Shown here piece after piece: positions 1-6,741 of a stretch of DNA of 26,929 nt (positions are counted from its first letter, which is position 1; every line of letters begins with the position of its first letter). A program made the position numbers and the translations under genes. The stretch spans positions 1-26,929 of the IMG/VR virus record IMGVR_UViG_3300028025_002235. The stretch is one strand, 5' to 3'. Under the pieces are notes generated by a model, which did no database searches, was not told the origin of the DNA, and saw only the letters and a program-made list of their open reading frames with translations. Source of the DNA: a virus.

Positions 1-7
1 CAAATCG

Positions 8-40
8 AAAATGGTGTGTAAATTGCACACCATTTTTTTT
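8..40 (+). terminator. Intrinsic terminator upstream of the first gene
   Basis: An 11-bp perfect stem (8-18 with 26-36) closes a 7-nt loop. The stem top is GTGTG/CACAC and a T-run extends to base 40. It would end a transcript entering from the left, outside the window, just before the start codon at 54. Confidence 0.85.
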
Positions 41-53
41 CAAAATCAAAACA

Positions 54-749
54 ATGAATGGGTATAAATTAACCAAACAATTGGTCCAAATGGTTCATCA
101 CCGGCAAATTTCATGGGGTGGATTCGGATTCGGTGTGTATTTGGTGGAATTGGCAAACAAATCCCGGTCCACCGAATTTCCGGTGAATGCCGTGGACATT
201 TCCCATGACACGGGGTTATCCCGAACCACCATCCGTGGGTTCATCAAGGAATTGCAGTCAAGCGGATTCATCACAAAATCATCACAAAAGTCAACGTATA
301 ACATCACCAAATTCACCATCAATGGATGGACAAAAATTGACCAACCGGTTGAACAAAAATTGACCATCCAAAATGAATCAGTTGGACAATCAGTTGGACA
401 AAATTTGACCAACCATACCATATATAAGATAGAAAACTTAAAAAACTTAACTAATAGTAGTAAGAGAGAAAAAACGATTGATGATTTTTGGGATGAATTT
501 TTGAACCAAGATTTGCATTGGCACCGGTTCCGGGATGCCCACCAAATTGACCAACCCACGTTGGAACAAAAACACATCGAATTCAAAAAAACATCCGTGT
601 CCAAGGGTGCAACATACCCACGAATCCATTTGGTCAATTCCCATTTTTTCAATTGGTTCATGTCCACAAAAAAATACGAAAAAAAATCCGGTGGAAAATA
701 TGATGGAAAAAGCCCGGCGGAATGGATGCGAGAAAACGGAATGATTTGA
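54..749 (+). CDS. Winged-helix DNA-binding protein, replication-initiator-like
   Basis: This 231-residue protein starts 14 nt after a terminator. Residues about 25-80 read as a winged helix-turn-helix, with a recognition-helix-like stretch LSRTTIRGFIKELQSSG and a following wing. A polar, Asn/Gln-rich linker (about 95-140) leads to a C-terminal domain rich in Trp, His and Phe (about 143-215). An N-terminal wHTH, a linker and a C-terminal domain is the layout of phage O-like or DnaD-like replication initiators, which bind origin DNA and recruit the helicase. No helicase loader was recognised next to it, so the replication role is inference. A transcriptional regulator is the main alternative. 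Codon use matches the AG/CT-poor style of the phage. Confidence 0.6.
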   Translation: MNGYKLTKQLVQMVHHRQISWGGFGFGVYLVELANKSRSTEFPVNAVDISHDTGLSRTTIRGFIKELQSSGFITKSSQKSTYNITKFTINGWTKIDQPVEQKLTIQNESVGQSVGQNLTNHTIYKIENLKNLTNSSKREKTIDDFWDEFLNQDLHWHRFRDAHQIDQPTLEQKHIEFKKTSVSKGATYPRIHLVNSHFFNWFMSTKKYEKKSGGKYDGKSPAEWMRENGMI

Positions 750-750
750 C

Positions 751-758
751 TATCTTTG
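751..758 (+). promoter_or_regulatory. Possible -7 box (TATCTTTG) before the 779 gene
   Basis: TATCTTTG matches the Bacteroidota -7 consensus TAnnTTTG and sits 20 nt before the ATG at 779, just after the previous stop codon. I find no TTG at the expected -33 distance, so this is a weak candidate. Confidence 0.3.
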
Positions 759-778
759 AAACATCAAAAACAAATACA

Positions 779-1585
779 ATGGAAAACACAAAAACAACCT
801 ACAAAGAAAATCCGGAACATGACCGGGTATTTTTTTGCATCACCATCATTTCCGATGGGTTGTCCTATTTCGGGAACCAAATGCCGGAACCAAATGAATT
901 GAAACGAATGGCCATCCAATTGGATGATGATTTCATGTCCATTCCCGGATTGACCAAAGATTTGATTGTGGATGCCATGAAGCATGGCCGGAAAAATTCG
1001 GACAATATTTTGAAATGTTCACCACGTTTGATTTTGCAATGGGTACGTGATTATAAAATCCGGTTCGACAAATCAAACGAACGGATTTCCCAATCAATCA
1101 TCACATTCACCAAACAACCCGTGTCCAACGATGAAAATTGTTGTTGGATTGTTTCATGTTTCCGGGAATACAAAAGCAACAACGGGGACATGATGAAATT
1201 TTTTGATTTCGGTTCCGTGACTTATTCGGCCATTTACAAACATGCCGGGTTTTCATTGACCGAAAAACAACGGGCAATATGTTTCCAAAATGGGAAACAA
1301 ATTGATTTCAAGTTGGGCGGATTGGATGAACTATTGTCCACCAAACAACAAAAAACGGATTCCATTGATGGCAATGCATCCGCATCCGCATGGGCATGTA
1401 AATTGTTTTTCGACCAATTTAAAACGGAATCCGATTTGAGGGATGCACTAATGTGGCATAAACCCATTCATTCCGACCATTGGACCAATGCATGGTATTA
1501 CAACCCACAACGGCGGAAATACAATGAAGTGGTTGAGGAAAACAGAAAACACCAAGTTCAACAATTGACTATGAATTCCAAATGA
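779..1585 (+). CDS. Hypothetical protein next to the replication initiator
   Basis: This 268-residue protein is not recognised. An in-frame ATG exists at 722, but the start at 779 is preferred: it avoids overlapping the upstream gene and follows an A-rich leader (aaaacaaataca), as most starts here do. The protein is soluble-looking, with no membrane segment. It has a Cys pair (ENCCWIVSCF, about 119-128) and a basic, helical C-terminus. Position directly after the wHTH gene suggests a replication or recombination accessory role, but no catalytic motif is visible. It ends in an ATGA overlap with the next gene. Confidence 0.7.
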   Translation: MENTKTTYKENPEHDRVFFCITIISDGLSYFGNQMPEPNELKRMAIQLDDDFMSIPGLTKDLIVDAMKHGRKNSDNILKCSPRLILQWVRDYKIRFDKSNERISQSIITFTKQPVSNDENCCWIVSCFREYKSNNGDMMKFFDFGSVTYSAIYKHAGFSLTEKQRAICFQNGKQIDFKLGGLDELLSTKQQKTDSIDGNASASAWACKLFFDQFKTESDLRDALMWHKPIHSDHWTNAWYYNPQRRKYNEVVEENRKHQVQQLTMNSK

Positions 1586-1800
1586 TTCAAGTATCACCAA
1601 AACAAATGGCATTTGGGTTATTTACTCCCGAAAATGTAAAAAAAGGTTTGATGAAATCAATTCATGACCAAATTGAAATGGGTTCAAAAACAAAAATTGT
1701 TTTTTCGGAAACCATTGAAAAAAATGGAATAACTACATTGGTTCAATATACTGAAAGTTTTTATTGGCAAAAAGTACAACAAGAAATTGAAAAACTATGA
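1582..1800 (+). CDS. Small hypothetical protein, compositionally foreign
   Basis: A 72-residue protein, coupled by ATGA overlaps on both sides. Its last residues, YWQKVQQEIEKL, closely match the end of the next protein (YWEEVKKEIEKL), so the two share a C-terminal helix. The gene uses GTA, ACT, CTA and similar codons that the surrounding phage genes avoid, and it breaks the window-wide AG/CT depletion. Function is unknown. Small genes ending in this helix recur in Bacteroidota phages as accessory genes (recollection, not searched). Confidence 0.7.
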   Translation: MIQVSPKQMAFGLFTPENVKKGLMKSIHDQIEMGSKTKIVFSETIEKNGITTLVQYTESFYWQKVQQEIEKL

Positions 1801-2021
1801 CACCAAAAGAAAAAGCAGAAGAATTGTATTGTAAATATGATGCATTATTTAAAGCACCTTTCAAAAAGCATCAAGACCTAAAACAATGCACATTGATTGC
1901 AGTGGATGAGATACTAAACTCAAATTATAAAAATACATTAACTGATTTATGTTATAAGTTAACTTGTAATGAATTAGATAATTATTGGGAAGAGGTGAAA
2001 AAAGAAATTGAAAAGTTATGA
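1797..2021 (+). CDS. Small hypothetical protein (MTPKEKAEEL family), foreign composition
   Basis: A 74-residue, Lys/Glu-rich, probably all-helical protein. The N-terminus MTPKEKAEEL, the central segment KQCTLIAVDEIL and the C-terminus YWEEVKKEIEKL form a pattern I recognise from many small Bacteroidota phage and prophage proteins of unknown function. Base composition differs sharply from flanking genes: CTA, ACT, AGA-type trinucleotides are common here and rare elsewhere. It overlaps both neighbours by ATGA. Confidence 0.75.
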   Translation: MTPKEKAEELYCKYDALFKAPFKKHQDLKQCTLIAVDEILNSNYKNTLTDLCYKLTCNELDNYWEEVKKEIEKL

Positions 2022-2254
2022 CACACGATTTTGAGTTTGAAAATTACATCATCTATTTTGAAAACCCATGGTTGAAACAAATTGACATCACCATGGTCAC
2101 GGATGAAAACGACAACGTTTTGGAATTGTCCGAACGTGAATTGGAACGTTTGCAAAAGGAAACCTGGAAACATTGTGAATACAATGATTGGTTTGACAAA
2201 TTCAAAATGGATGATGGGTTCAAAATGTTGGATGATGATAATGAACCAATTTAA
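2018..2254 (+). CDS. Small acidic hypothetical protein
   Basis: A 78-residue protein with a strong acidic excess, especially a D/E-rich C-terminus (MDDGFKMLDDDNEPI). It returns to the AG/CT-poor phage codon style, unlike the two genes before it, and starts in an ATGA overlap. No motif is recognised. Strong acidity is sometimes seen in DNA-mimic anti-defence proteins, but nothing else supports that here. Confidence 0.65.
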   Translation: MTHDFEFENYIIYFENPWLKQIDITMVTDENDNVLELSERELERLQKETWKHCEYNDWFDKFKMDDGFKMLDDDNEPI

Positions 2255-2345
2255 GGCCATCAAAAATCCAATGTGGTATGAATATACCAATGACATGGCG
2301 AACGTCCAACCACGGGCAAAAAACACGGCAAATTTGACAACGTAA
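2241..2345 (+). CDS. Possible 34-residue small ORF
   Basis: Starts at ATG 2241 inside the end of the preceding gene and stops at 2345, two bases before the next ATG. It exactly fills the otherwise empty gap 2255-2346. The peptide (starting MNQFKAIKNPMWYEY) contains three Trp/Tyr residues and looks protein-like, and its codons follow the AG/CT-poor style. At 34 residues it cannot be proven by eye. Confidence 0.4.
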   Translation: MNQFKAIKNPMWYEYTNDMANVQPRAKNTANLTT

Positions 2346-2346
2346 C

Positions 2347-2676
2347 ATGATGGCAACACGAACCAAATACAACAACCGAAAAACAAATGTTGATGGGATT
2401 GTTTTTGATAGCAAAAAAGAGGCGCAAAGGTATGGTGAATTGAAAGTCCGGGAAATGGCCGGTGACATCATTGATTTGAAATTGCAAGTTCCATTCGGAT
2501 TCACATTGCCCGGTGACCAAAAACCCGTTTTCAAATACATTGCGGATTTTGTTTATTTGGACCGGACCAATGGCCAATTCAAAATTGAAGATGTCAAAGG
2601 TTTCAAAACACCATTGTACAAACTGAAAAAAAAATTGATAGAAAAACAATTCAACATCAAAATCATTGAAATATGA
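2347..2676 (+). CDS. DUF1064 family nuclease-like protein (PD-(D/E)XK / RecU-like)
   Basis: A 109-residue protein with the DUF1064 signature: a basic N-terminus (TKYNNRK), FDSKKEAQRYGEL (Glu25), a hydrophobic strand LQVPF, YIADFVY (Asp67), then FKIEDVKGFKT (Glu81/Asp82, Lys84). These acidic residues and the lysine fit a PD-(D/E)XK nuclease core related to RecU-type Holliday-junction resolvases. The expected role is cutting branched DNA during phage replication or recombination, probably together with the ERF annealing protein at 25224. Length is normal for the family. Two tandem ATGs (2347, 2350) make the exact start uncertain by one residue. Confidence 0.8.
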   Translation: MMATRTKYNNRKTNVDGIVFDSKKEAQRYGELKVREMAGDIIDLKLQVPFGFTLPGDQKPVFKYIADFVYLDRTNGQFKIEDVKGFKTPLYKLKKKLIEKQFNIKIIEI

Positions 2677-2903
2677 AAAAACAAACGGCAGTTGAATGGT
2701 TGATTACAGAAGTAAAAAAATTCAACACTATAATTACACGAGAATATGTGTTGATGTTACTCCAACAAGCCATAGAAATGGAGAAAGAGCAGATAATATC
2801 AGCATTTAATAATGGAGAATTTTTTGCATCAGATTATTATCACCCGAATAATTTAAGTGTTGACGGCTCTGAAAATTACTACAATCAAACATTTGAAAAA
2901 TGA
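2673..2903 (+). CDS. Small hypothetical protein (MKKQTAVEWL family), foreign composition
   Basis: A 76-residue protein starting MKKQTAVEWLITEV, with a central AIEMEKEQIISAF helix and a C-terminal YYNQTF. I recognise this arrangement from small proteins of unknown function that recur in Bacteroidota phages and prophages. Like 1582-2021, it is rich in AG and CT (GAG, AGC, ACT, GGCTCT), so it looks like a recent import. It overlaps the DUF1064 gene and the endolysin gene by ATGA. Confidence 0.75.
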   Translation: MKKQTAVEWLITEVKKFNTIITREYVLMLLQQAIEMEKEQIISAFNNGEFFASDYYHPNNLSVDGSENYYNQTFEK

Positions 2904-3352
2904 ATATTAGCAAACACATCACATTTGCCGAGGCAACAAAATCCGCCACGGCAACCCGGTTAGGCATCAACAACAACCCATCACCGGAAATCATTGAAAC
3001 CATGAAAACCACGGCGGAAAACGTTTTTGAACCAATCCGGGAAAAATGCGGTCCAATCCGGATTTCATCATTTTACAGGTCACCGGAATTGAACCGGGCC
3101 ATTGGTGGTGCAAAGATTTCCCAACATTGCAAAGGTGAGGCAATCGACATCCAAGCCATCAACGTGACCAATGCGGAATTGTTCCGGGTTGCATGTGAGT
3201 TGGACCAATTTGACCAAATCATTTGGGAATTTGGGACATTGACCGAACCGGATTGGGTGCATGTGTCATTCAAAAAAGATGGCAACCGGAAACAAATTTT
3301 GAGGGCCACAAAGATTGGCAAACGTACAACATACGTCCCACACCGGTTATGA
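2900..3352 (+). CDS. Peptidase M15 family endolysin (zinc D,D-/L,D-peptidase)
   Basis: A 150-residue zinc peptidase expected to cut peptidoglycan cross-links at lysis. Visible features are ISSFYRSPELN (55-65), the zinc motif SQHCKGEAID with His76 and Asp83, the QIIWEF strand, and PDWVHVSF with the third ligand His121 and probable catalytic Asp118. Length suits a single-domain M15 endolysin. There is no signal peptide, so release would need a holin; the holin candidate lies about 20 kb away at 23371. ATGA overlaps join it to both neighbours. Confidence 0.88.
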   Translation: MNISKHITFAEATKSATATRLGINNNPSPEIIETMKTTAENVFEPIREKCGPIRISSFYRSPELNRAIGGAKISQHCKGEAIDIQAINVTNAELFRVACELDQFDQIIWEFGTLTEPDWVHVSFKKDGNRKQILRATKIGKRTTYVPHRL

Positions 3353-3684
3353 AAGTTCATCCATTCGACATTGGCCCATCATACGGGTTTGAACGTGGTG
3401 AGGAAACCAAGTTCATCAAATGGTTGTGGAATTACAAACAAAAGTTGAAACCCATGGTCCGAATGATTGGTGAAATTCGGAATGACAACCAACCCATGAT
3501 TGATTTTTACATAAGCATGAAAAATGAACGTGATGAAATCAACAAAATTTTGAGTTTTAAAATATACACCAAACTTTGGAAACCATACATTGACAAAGCA
3601 TTGATGTCCAATACCATCCCGGATGAATGCCGGGAATACATATTGGCAAAACGTGTGTATTTCAAGGACCGGGACAAATATTGA
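3349..3684 (+). CDS. Hypothetical protein
   Basis: A 111-residue protein starting at ATG 3349, coupled by ATGA to the endolysin stop. An in-frame upstream start would lie inside the endolysin gene and is rejected. It is Lys-, Tyr- and Trp-rich, with a probable helical centre (KNERDEINKIL). No known motif is seen. Position beside the endolysin could suggest a lysis accessory, but it has no membrane or lipoprotein segment. Confidence 0.7.
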   Translation: MKVHPFDIGPSYGFERGEETKFIKWLWNYKQKLKPMVRMIGEIRNDNQPMIDFYISMKNERDEINKILSFKIYTKLWKPYIDKALMSNTIPDECREYILAKRVYFKDRDKY

Positions 3685-3703
3685 CAAACATGCATTTTAT
3701 ACC

Positions 3704-4576
3704 ATGAAAGTCAACACAAACATCATTCACACCAAAATCAATTTCGACCATGGCCGGTATTTGTCATTGTTGATTTCGGACATTCATTTTGATAATCCGA
3801 AATGTCGTCGTGACATTCTGAAAAACCATTTGGAAACGGCCGTGGAACGTGGTGCCAAAATCCGCATCAATGGGGATTTTTTCTGCATCATGCAAGGCAA
3901 ATATGACAAACGTGCATCAAAGGACCAATTAAGGCCGGAACATGTTGGGCCGAATTATTTTGATTTGGTGGTTGATGAAGCAATTGAATGGTTTAAACCA
4001 TTTGCACATCACATTGAATGGATTTCATACGGCAACCATGAAACATCGGTTTTGAAGCGAAATGAAATTGATGTGTTGAAACGTTTTGTGGATGGCATCA
4101 ATGCCAAAACCGGTTCATCCATCAAATTGGGTGGGTATGGTGGATGGGAATGTTTTTCCGTTTCCAAGAGTGGCAGAACATCAAAAGTCAATTTGAAATA
4201 CATGCATGGATTTGGGGGTGGTGGACCGGTTACAAAAGGAACAATTCAACATTCCCGGATGCAAACAATGATCAACAATGCGGATGTTGTTTGGATGGGA
4301 CACGTTCATGAATTGTACATCATGGCATCGGTTAAGGAATCCGCCCATTTCGGGAAATCATTGCATGTGCGACATGATGTTTCATGGGATATTCGCACAC
4401 CGACATACAAAGATGAATTCATTGATGGTTCACACGGATGGCATATCGAACGTGGCGCACCACCGAAAATCATTGGTGGCATTTGGATGGATATGGGATT
4501 CAAACGGGTTCAACGTGGTGGGGATGATTTGATGGTTCCGGATTTTGTTTTTTCGCCGTGTGTTGGGTATATTTGA
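3704..4576 (+). CDS. Calcineurin-like metallophosphoesterase
   Basis: A 290-residue protein with the full dinuclear metallophosphoesterase motif set: SDIHFD (Asp26, His28), NGDFF (Asp58), GNHE (110-113), YMHG (His168) and GHVH (199-202). It should hydrolyse phosphodiesters or phosphomonoesters. The substrate (nucleic acid end, cyclic nucleotide or other) cannot be read from the sequence. The ATG at 3704 is chosen because the ORF upstream of it overlaps the previous gene and the first conserved strand begins near residue 19. A long insert between GNHE and the later His motifs contains a Gly-rich loop (HGFGGGGP). Confidence 0.88.
   Translation: MKVNTNIIHTKINFDHGRYLSLLISDIHFDNPKCRRDILKNHLETAVERGAKIRINGDFFCIMQGKYDKRASKDQLRPEHVGPNYFDLVVDEAIEWFKPFAHHIEWISYGNHETSVLKRNEIDVLKRFVDGINAKTGSSIKLGGYGGWECFSVSKSGRTSKVNLKYMHGFGGGGPVTKGTIQHSRMQTMINNADVVWMGHVHELYIMASVKESAHFGKSLHVRHDVSWDIRTPTYKDEFIDGSHGWHIERGAPPKIIGGIWMDMGFKRVQRGGDDLMVPDFVFSPCVGYI
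4545..4575 (+). promoter_or_regulatory. Bacteroidota-type promoter candidate before the 4597 gene
   Basis: TTG (4545-4547), a 20-nt spacer and TATATTTG (4568-4575) match the TTG/TAnnTTTG consensus. The -7 box overlaps the last codons of the metallophosphoesterase. The next ATG follows 22 nt later behind an A-rich leader. It could drive 4597 and the sigma-like gene. Confidence 0.5.
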
Positions 4577-4596
4577 AAACATTAAAAAATTGAAAT

Positions 4597-4842
4597 ATGG
4601 AAAATGACAAATTTGTTGGAAAAGGTTGGGTGAACCAATATGGTGGAATCAAAATCCAATTGAAGTTGGATGAAATCCAATCATTGCCGGTCAACCAATG
4701 GGGGGATGTGGAATTGTATGTTGGGCAACGAAAATCACCGGATGAAAAATCCAAGGCAACCCATTACGTGAAATATTCACAACCACAAAACCCGGCCATG
4801 GACAATGCCGTGAAAAAATTAAACGAATACGGATTCAAATGA
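4597..4842 (+). CDS. Small hypothetical protein upstream of the sigma factor
   Basis: An 81-residue protein with alternating strand-like segments (KFVGKGWVNQYGG, IKIQLKLDEIQSL, WGDVELYVGQRK). This suggests a small beta-barrel, as in some single-strand DNA-binding proteins, although no defining motif is present. It is the first gene behind a promoter candidate and is coupled to the sigma-like gene by ATGA. Function unknown. Confidence 0.7.
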   Translation: MENDKFVGKGWVNQYGGIKIQLKLDEIQSLPVNQWGDVELYVGQRKSPDEKSKATHYVKYSQPQNPAMDNAVKKLNEYGFK

Positions 4843-5363
4843 CAACACCAATGCATCCGTTAATTTTGGAATTTGTATCAAACAAAATGTACAAAGCGGA
4901 TGCGATGTCATTGGCCAAATGGGATGGTGATGACCTATTCCAAGAGGTCGCATTGATTTTATTGCAGAAACCACCGGAAAAATTGACCATGATTTGGGAT
5001 TCCGGTGGTTCCCGTTGGTATATTCAAAAATTGATGTGGAATACATACCATGGGAAACGGCAATTGTTTGACCGGGTGTACCGGGATAAATTGTCACGGG
5101 TTGATTTTGAAACATGGTCCATGGTTGCCGTATATGACAACACGTTGGATGAAAAGGTTGACCGGGAAAAATACCATGATGCATTTTTGGAATGTTTGGG
5201 TGGGTTGAATGAAATTGAAAAACAAACCATTCAATTGTCCATGTTCTACAAATCAACACGGGAATTTTCCAATTTTTCCGGGATTCCCTACAAAACATTG
5301 TCAACCAACATCAAACAAATCCGGGAAAAACTGAAAGCAGAAATTTTAAAAAGATTAAAATGA
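4839..5363 (+). CDS. Sigma-70-like (ECF-size) RNA polymerase factor
   Basis: A 174-residue protein with a two-domain sigma layout. Region 2 lies at about 28-75 (GDDLFQEVALILLQKPPEK, then WYIQKLMWNTY), where DLFQEV is the typical core-binding helix. Region 4 lies at about 120-170 (LNEIEKQTIQLSMFYKST, then an HTH ending KTLSTNIKQIREKLK). No region 1 or 3 is present. It should bind host RNA polymerase and redirect it, perhaps to late phage genes that lack visible Bacteroidota promoters. The late-switch role is inference. A region-4-only regulator is unlikely because region 2 is recognisable. Confidence 0.75.
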   Translation: MTTPMHPLILEFVSNKMYKADAMSLAKWDGDDLFQEVALILLQKPPEKLTMIWDSGGSRWYIQKLMWNTYHGKRQLFDRVYRDKLSRVDFETWSMVAVYDNTLDEKVDREKYHDAFLECLGGLNEIEKQTIQLSMFYKSTREFSNFSGIPYKTLSTNIKQIREKLKAEILKRLK

Positions 5364-5629
5364 ATACCATTTTTTTGTTGTTGATTGTTCCCATTTGGGC
5401 ATCAACATTTGCATTGACCATCACCGATTTGACACGTTTGCCGTGGTTGGATTTCAAACCATTCAATTGTTTTGTTTGTTTGTCATGGTGGTTTGGTTTG
5501 ATTGGCGGAATTTCCACCATGTTGATGGTTGATTTGCCGTGGCATATTCAAACATTGGCATCCATCGGGACCGGTGGCATGTCGGTCATTTACACATATT
5601 TTATCCGCAAAAACATTTGGAAACAATGA
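5360..5629 (+). CDS. Small membrane protein with CxxC-type motif
   Basis: An 89-residue protein with three predicted membrane helices: about 3-20 (FLLLIVPIWASTFALTI), 40-58 and 62-82. A KPFNCFVCLSWW segment places two cysteines (C-x-x-C) at a helix boundary; similar KPF-C-x-x-C motifs occur in small membrane proteins of Bacteroidota phages as I recall them. Function is unknown; superinfection exclusion or envelope interaction are possible but unsupported. It overlaps both neighbours by ATGA. Confidence 0.7.
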   Translation: MNTIFLLLIVPIWASTFALTITDLTRLPWLDFKPFNCFVCLSWWFGLIGGISTMLMVDLPWHIQTLASIGTGGMSVIYTYFIRKNIWKQ

Positions 5630-6030
5630 TAAAAGAAAAACCAATCCAATGGACCGATGAAATGTTTGATTCGGCCCAAACTTTATTTGATAAGTATTTG
5701 CAATGGGTACGAATTGGCGAACTAAGGTTGGACCAAGCAGAAACCCAATTGGTCAAAACTTTATTCCACCAATTGAAAGGCCGTGAAATCAATGGTGGTT
5801 GCACCGGTTGTGTCGTGGATGCATTTGTGGTGGTCATGTCATTATTTGAATTTGAACACCGGAAACGTTCACAAACCATCATGGAATCCATGGCCAATAT
5901 TTTAAAAGAGGAACCAACCCAAACAAATATTGAACAAACGTTCACGGAAAATGAACAAAATAAAAAAGTGAACAATAAAACCAATCACAATGCCGTTACC
6001 CAAAAGAAACCAAGACGAATCAAAAAATGA
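5626..6030 (+). CDS. Hypothetical protein
   Basis: A 134-residue protein starting at ATG 5626 (ATGA overlap); an ORF start further upstream overlaps the membrane protein and is rejected. The central part has GGCTGCVVDAFVVVMSLFEFE, a Cys-x-x-Cys followed by a hydrophobic helix too short and mixed to be a clear membrane segment. The C-terminus is a basic Asn/Lys tail ending KKPRRIKK, which might bind nucleic acid. It overlaps the next gene by 41 nt in a different frame. Function unknown. Confidence 0.65.
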   Translation: MIKEKPIQWTDEMFDSAQTLFDKYLQWVRIGELRLDQAETQLVKTLFHQLKGREINGGCTGCVVDAFVVVMSLFEFEHRKRSQTIMESMANILKEEPTQTNIEQTFTENEQNKKVNNKTNHNAVTQKKPRRIKK

Positions 6031-6442
6031 TTTCATTGCCCGTTGCATGGGGCATGAAGTTATGAAACAAGATTTTCCCGACAACATCCAACGTTTAGCA
6101 GTTTGCAACACATTGGCCGTGAAAAAAAGTGAGTTTGAAAAAACGTTCAATGATTACCCAAAAAAAGTCACGGAAAATGCAAAACGTGGAATTGAATTGA
6201 ATGCCAAAAACGGAAACAAATGCGCCACGATGGTGGGGAAAATCCGTGGGCAACAATACGCAAATGGTGAAAATGTTTCAATTGAAACCATCCGGCGCAC
6301 CTATTCATATTTAAGCCGGGCCAAAACGTATTTCACCGGGGCAAATGAAAATGAATGTGGGTACATTTCATTCATGTTGTGGGGTGGAATTGAAGCATTG
6401 AAATGGTCTGAAAACAAATTGAAGCAATTGGGGGAAATATGA
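5990..6442 (+). CDS. Phage head-associated accessory-domain protein
   Basis: A 150-residue protein built from two short modules. The N-terminal module (about 1-45; LPKRNQDESKNDFIARCMG, then FPDNIQRLAVCNTL) resembles the peptide often attached to phage head proteases and minor head proteins. The second module (about 62-145; AKRGIELNAKNGNK, VGKIRGQQYANGE, SIETIRRTYSYLSRA, then LWGGIEALKW) is likewise often appended to head proteins. Here both stand alone, upstream of the terminases and far from the XkdF-like protease at 15111. Function is unproven; a nucleic-acid or head-assembly role is likely. Confidence 0.55.
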   Translation: MPLPKRNQDESKNDFIARCMGHEVMKQDFPDNIQRLAVCNTLAVKKSEFEKTFNDYPKKVTENAKRGIELNAKNGNKCATMVGKIRGQQYANGENVSIETIRRTYSYLSRAKTYFTGANENECGYISFMLWGGIEALKWSENKLKQLGEI

Positions 6443-6741
6443 AAATATCATTTGATTACGATGGGACATTAACCCAATCCAAGGTTCAAAAGATGGCAAA
6501 ATTTTTTGTCAATTTTGGTGATGATGTTTATATCATTACGGCCCGGAATAAAACCATTGGTGGACCTGTTTTGGAAATGGCTAAAAAATTAAACATCCCG
6601 GAATCAAACGTTTTTTTGACCGGTTCAATGCCCAAAAAAATTGAAACCATCATGGACAAAAAAATTGACATACATTTTGACAACAACAAAAATGTGGTTG
6701 ATGCATTGAACATGAACAAATTGAATGGGGTATTGATATGA
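6439..6741 (+). CDS. HAD-superfamily phosphatase-like protein
   Basis: A 100-residue minimal HAD protein. Motif I is FDYDGTLT (nucleophile Asp6, Asp8), motif II is IITARN (Thr34), motif III lysine is Lys66 or Lys67, and motif IV is HFDNNKNV (Asp81). There is no room for a cap domain, so a small or macromolecular phosphate substrate such as a nucleotide or nucleic-acid end is likely. Similar small phage HAD proteins act as nucleotidases or polynucleotide phosphatases; which applies here is unknown. ATGA overlaps tie it to the terminase genes. Confidence 0.8.
   Translation: MKISFDYDGTLTQSKVQKMAKFFVNFGDDVYIITARNKTIGGPVLEMAKKLNIPESNVFLTGSMPKKIETIMDKKIDIHFDNNKNVVDALNMNKLNGVLI

Noticed and set aside
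98-667. Long antisense frame opposite the first gene
   Set aside because: It lies wholly inside a coherent + strand gene, has no leader or promoter, and its protein reads as low-quality Cys/Trp/Phe-rich sequence. Similar antisense frames (for example 1982-2386, 7487-7951, 15006-15530) arise from the biased codon use of the + strand.
2082-2240. Upstream part of the frame that contains the 34-residue ORF
   Set aside because: It overlaps the better-supported gene at 2018-2254 and encodes a Trp/Thr-rich shadow sequence; only the part from 2241 fills a real gap.
3223-3348. Longer N-terminus for the 3349 gene
   Set aside because: It would lie entirely within the endolysin gene; the ATGA start at 3349 fits the junction style of this phage.
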